From Porticoccaceae bacterium (lineage in GTDB: Bacteria > Pseudomonadota > Gammaproteobacteria > Pseudomonadales > Porticoccaceae), in assembly GCA_002591625.1 (NCBI GenBank), contig PCDB01000028.1, positions 8,421 to 21,349 of the forward strand: a stretch of DNA of 12,929 nt. The letters are read 5' to 3'. A program made the translations under genes and the position numbers. The notes under the pieces are model-generated. The model was not told where the DNA came from. It saw nothing but the letters and a program-made list of their open reading frames with translations, and did not search any database. Positions 12,925 to 12,929 of the stretch are shown here, one piece after another; the stretch's first letter is position 1; each line of letters starts with the position of its first letter.

Positions 12925-12929
12925 GTCTC

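Overview
The window is a bacterial catabolic (accessory) gene cluster of moderate-to-low GC, densely packed with enzymes and carrying one local regulator. The genes fall into short, tightly coupled operons on both strands. The LeuCD pair is of the long proteobacterial type, and the mix of a type III CoA-transferase, cyclic-amide or carbamoyl hydrolases, double-VOC and cupin proteins suits an uncultured, probably aquatic, proteobacterium. A gammaproteobacterium is my guess, at low confidence. I see no rRNA, tRNA, CRISPR array, transposase, integrase or phage gene.

Layout. (1) Positions 1-1566, minus strand: a GST-like protein, then a 239-residue protein of unknown function (4-nt ATGA overlap), then the first 24 codons of an aldehyde dehydrogenase that leaves the window at base 1. 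(2) Positions 1722-4368, plus strand: an isochorismatase-superfamily cysteine hydrolase resembling N-carbamoylsarcosine amidase/RutB/maleamate amidase, followed by two paralogous PuuE/cyclic-imidase-type polysaccharide-deacetylase-fold hydrolases coupled by a TTGA start/stop overlap. (3) A six-helix membrane protein on the minus strand (4291-4971) whose 3' end overlaps the second hydrolase by 78 bp. (4) Plus strand: a GntR/HutC-type regulator (about 5175/5244-6035) and a double-VOC protein (6210-7115). (5) Minus strand, 10615 down to 7186: a metal-ligand-poor amidohydrolase-2 protein, a CaiB/BaiF CoA-transferase, a 96-residue orphan protein and a bicupin with a striking His-rich tail; a small doubtful ORF precedes them. 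(6) Plus strand, 10904-12924: LeuC-like and LeuD-like subunits of a [4Fe-4S] hydro-lyase whose substrate-contact regions differ from ordinary isopropylmalate isomerase.

How the genes may work together (inference): a PuuE/imidase-type hydrolase opens a cyclic imide or ureide; the isochorismatase-type amidase removes the resulting amide or carbamoyl nitrogen; the aconitase-superfamily LeuCD pair hydrates the unsaturated dicarboxylate, as maleate and dimethylmaleate hydratases do; and the CoA-transferase, VOC, cupin, GST and aldehyde dehydrogenase process side-chain or downstream intermediates. The substrate is not identifiable from sequence. A 7-1-7 palindrome (ATGCTAT-A-ATAGCAT, 10810-10824) lies between the two right-hand operons, and its ATGCTAT half recurs in front of the regulator (5123-5129) and between the GST and amidase operons (1623-1629). 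It is a candidate operator linking the whole cluster to the GntR protein.
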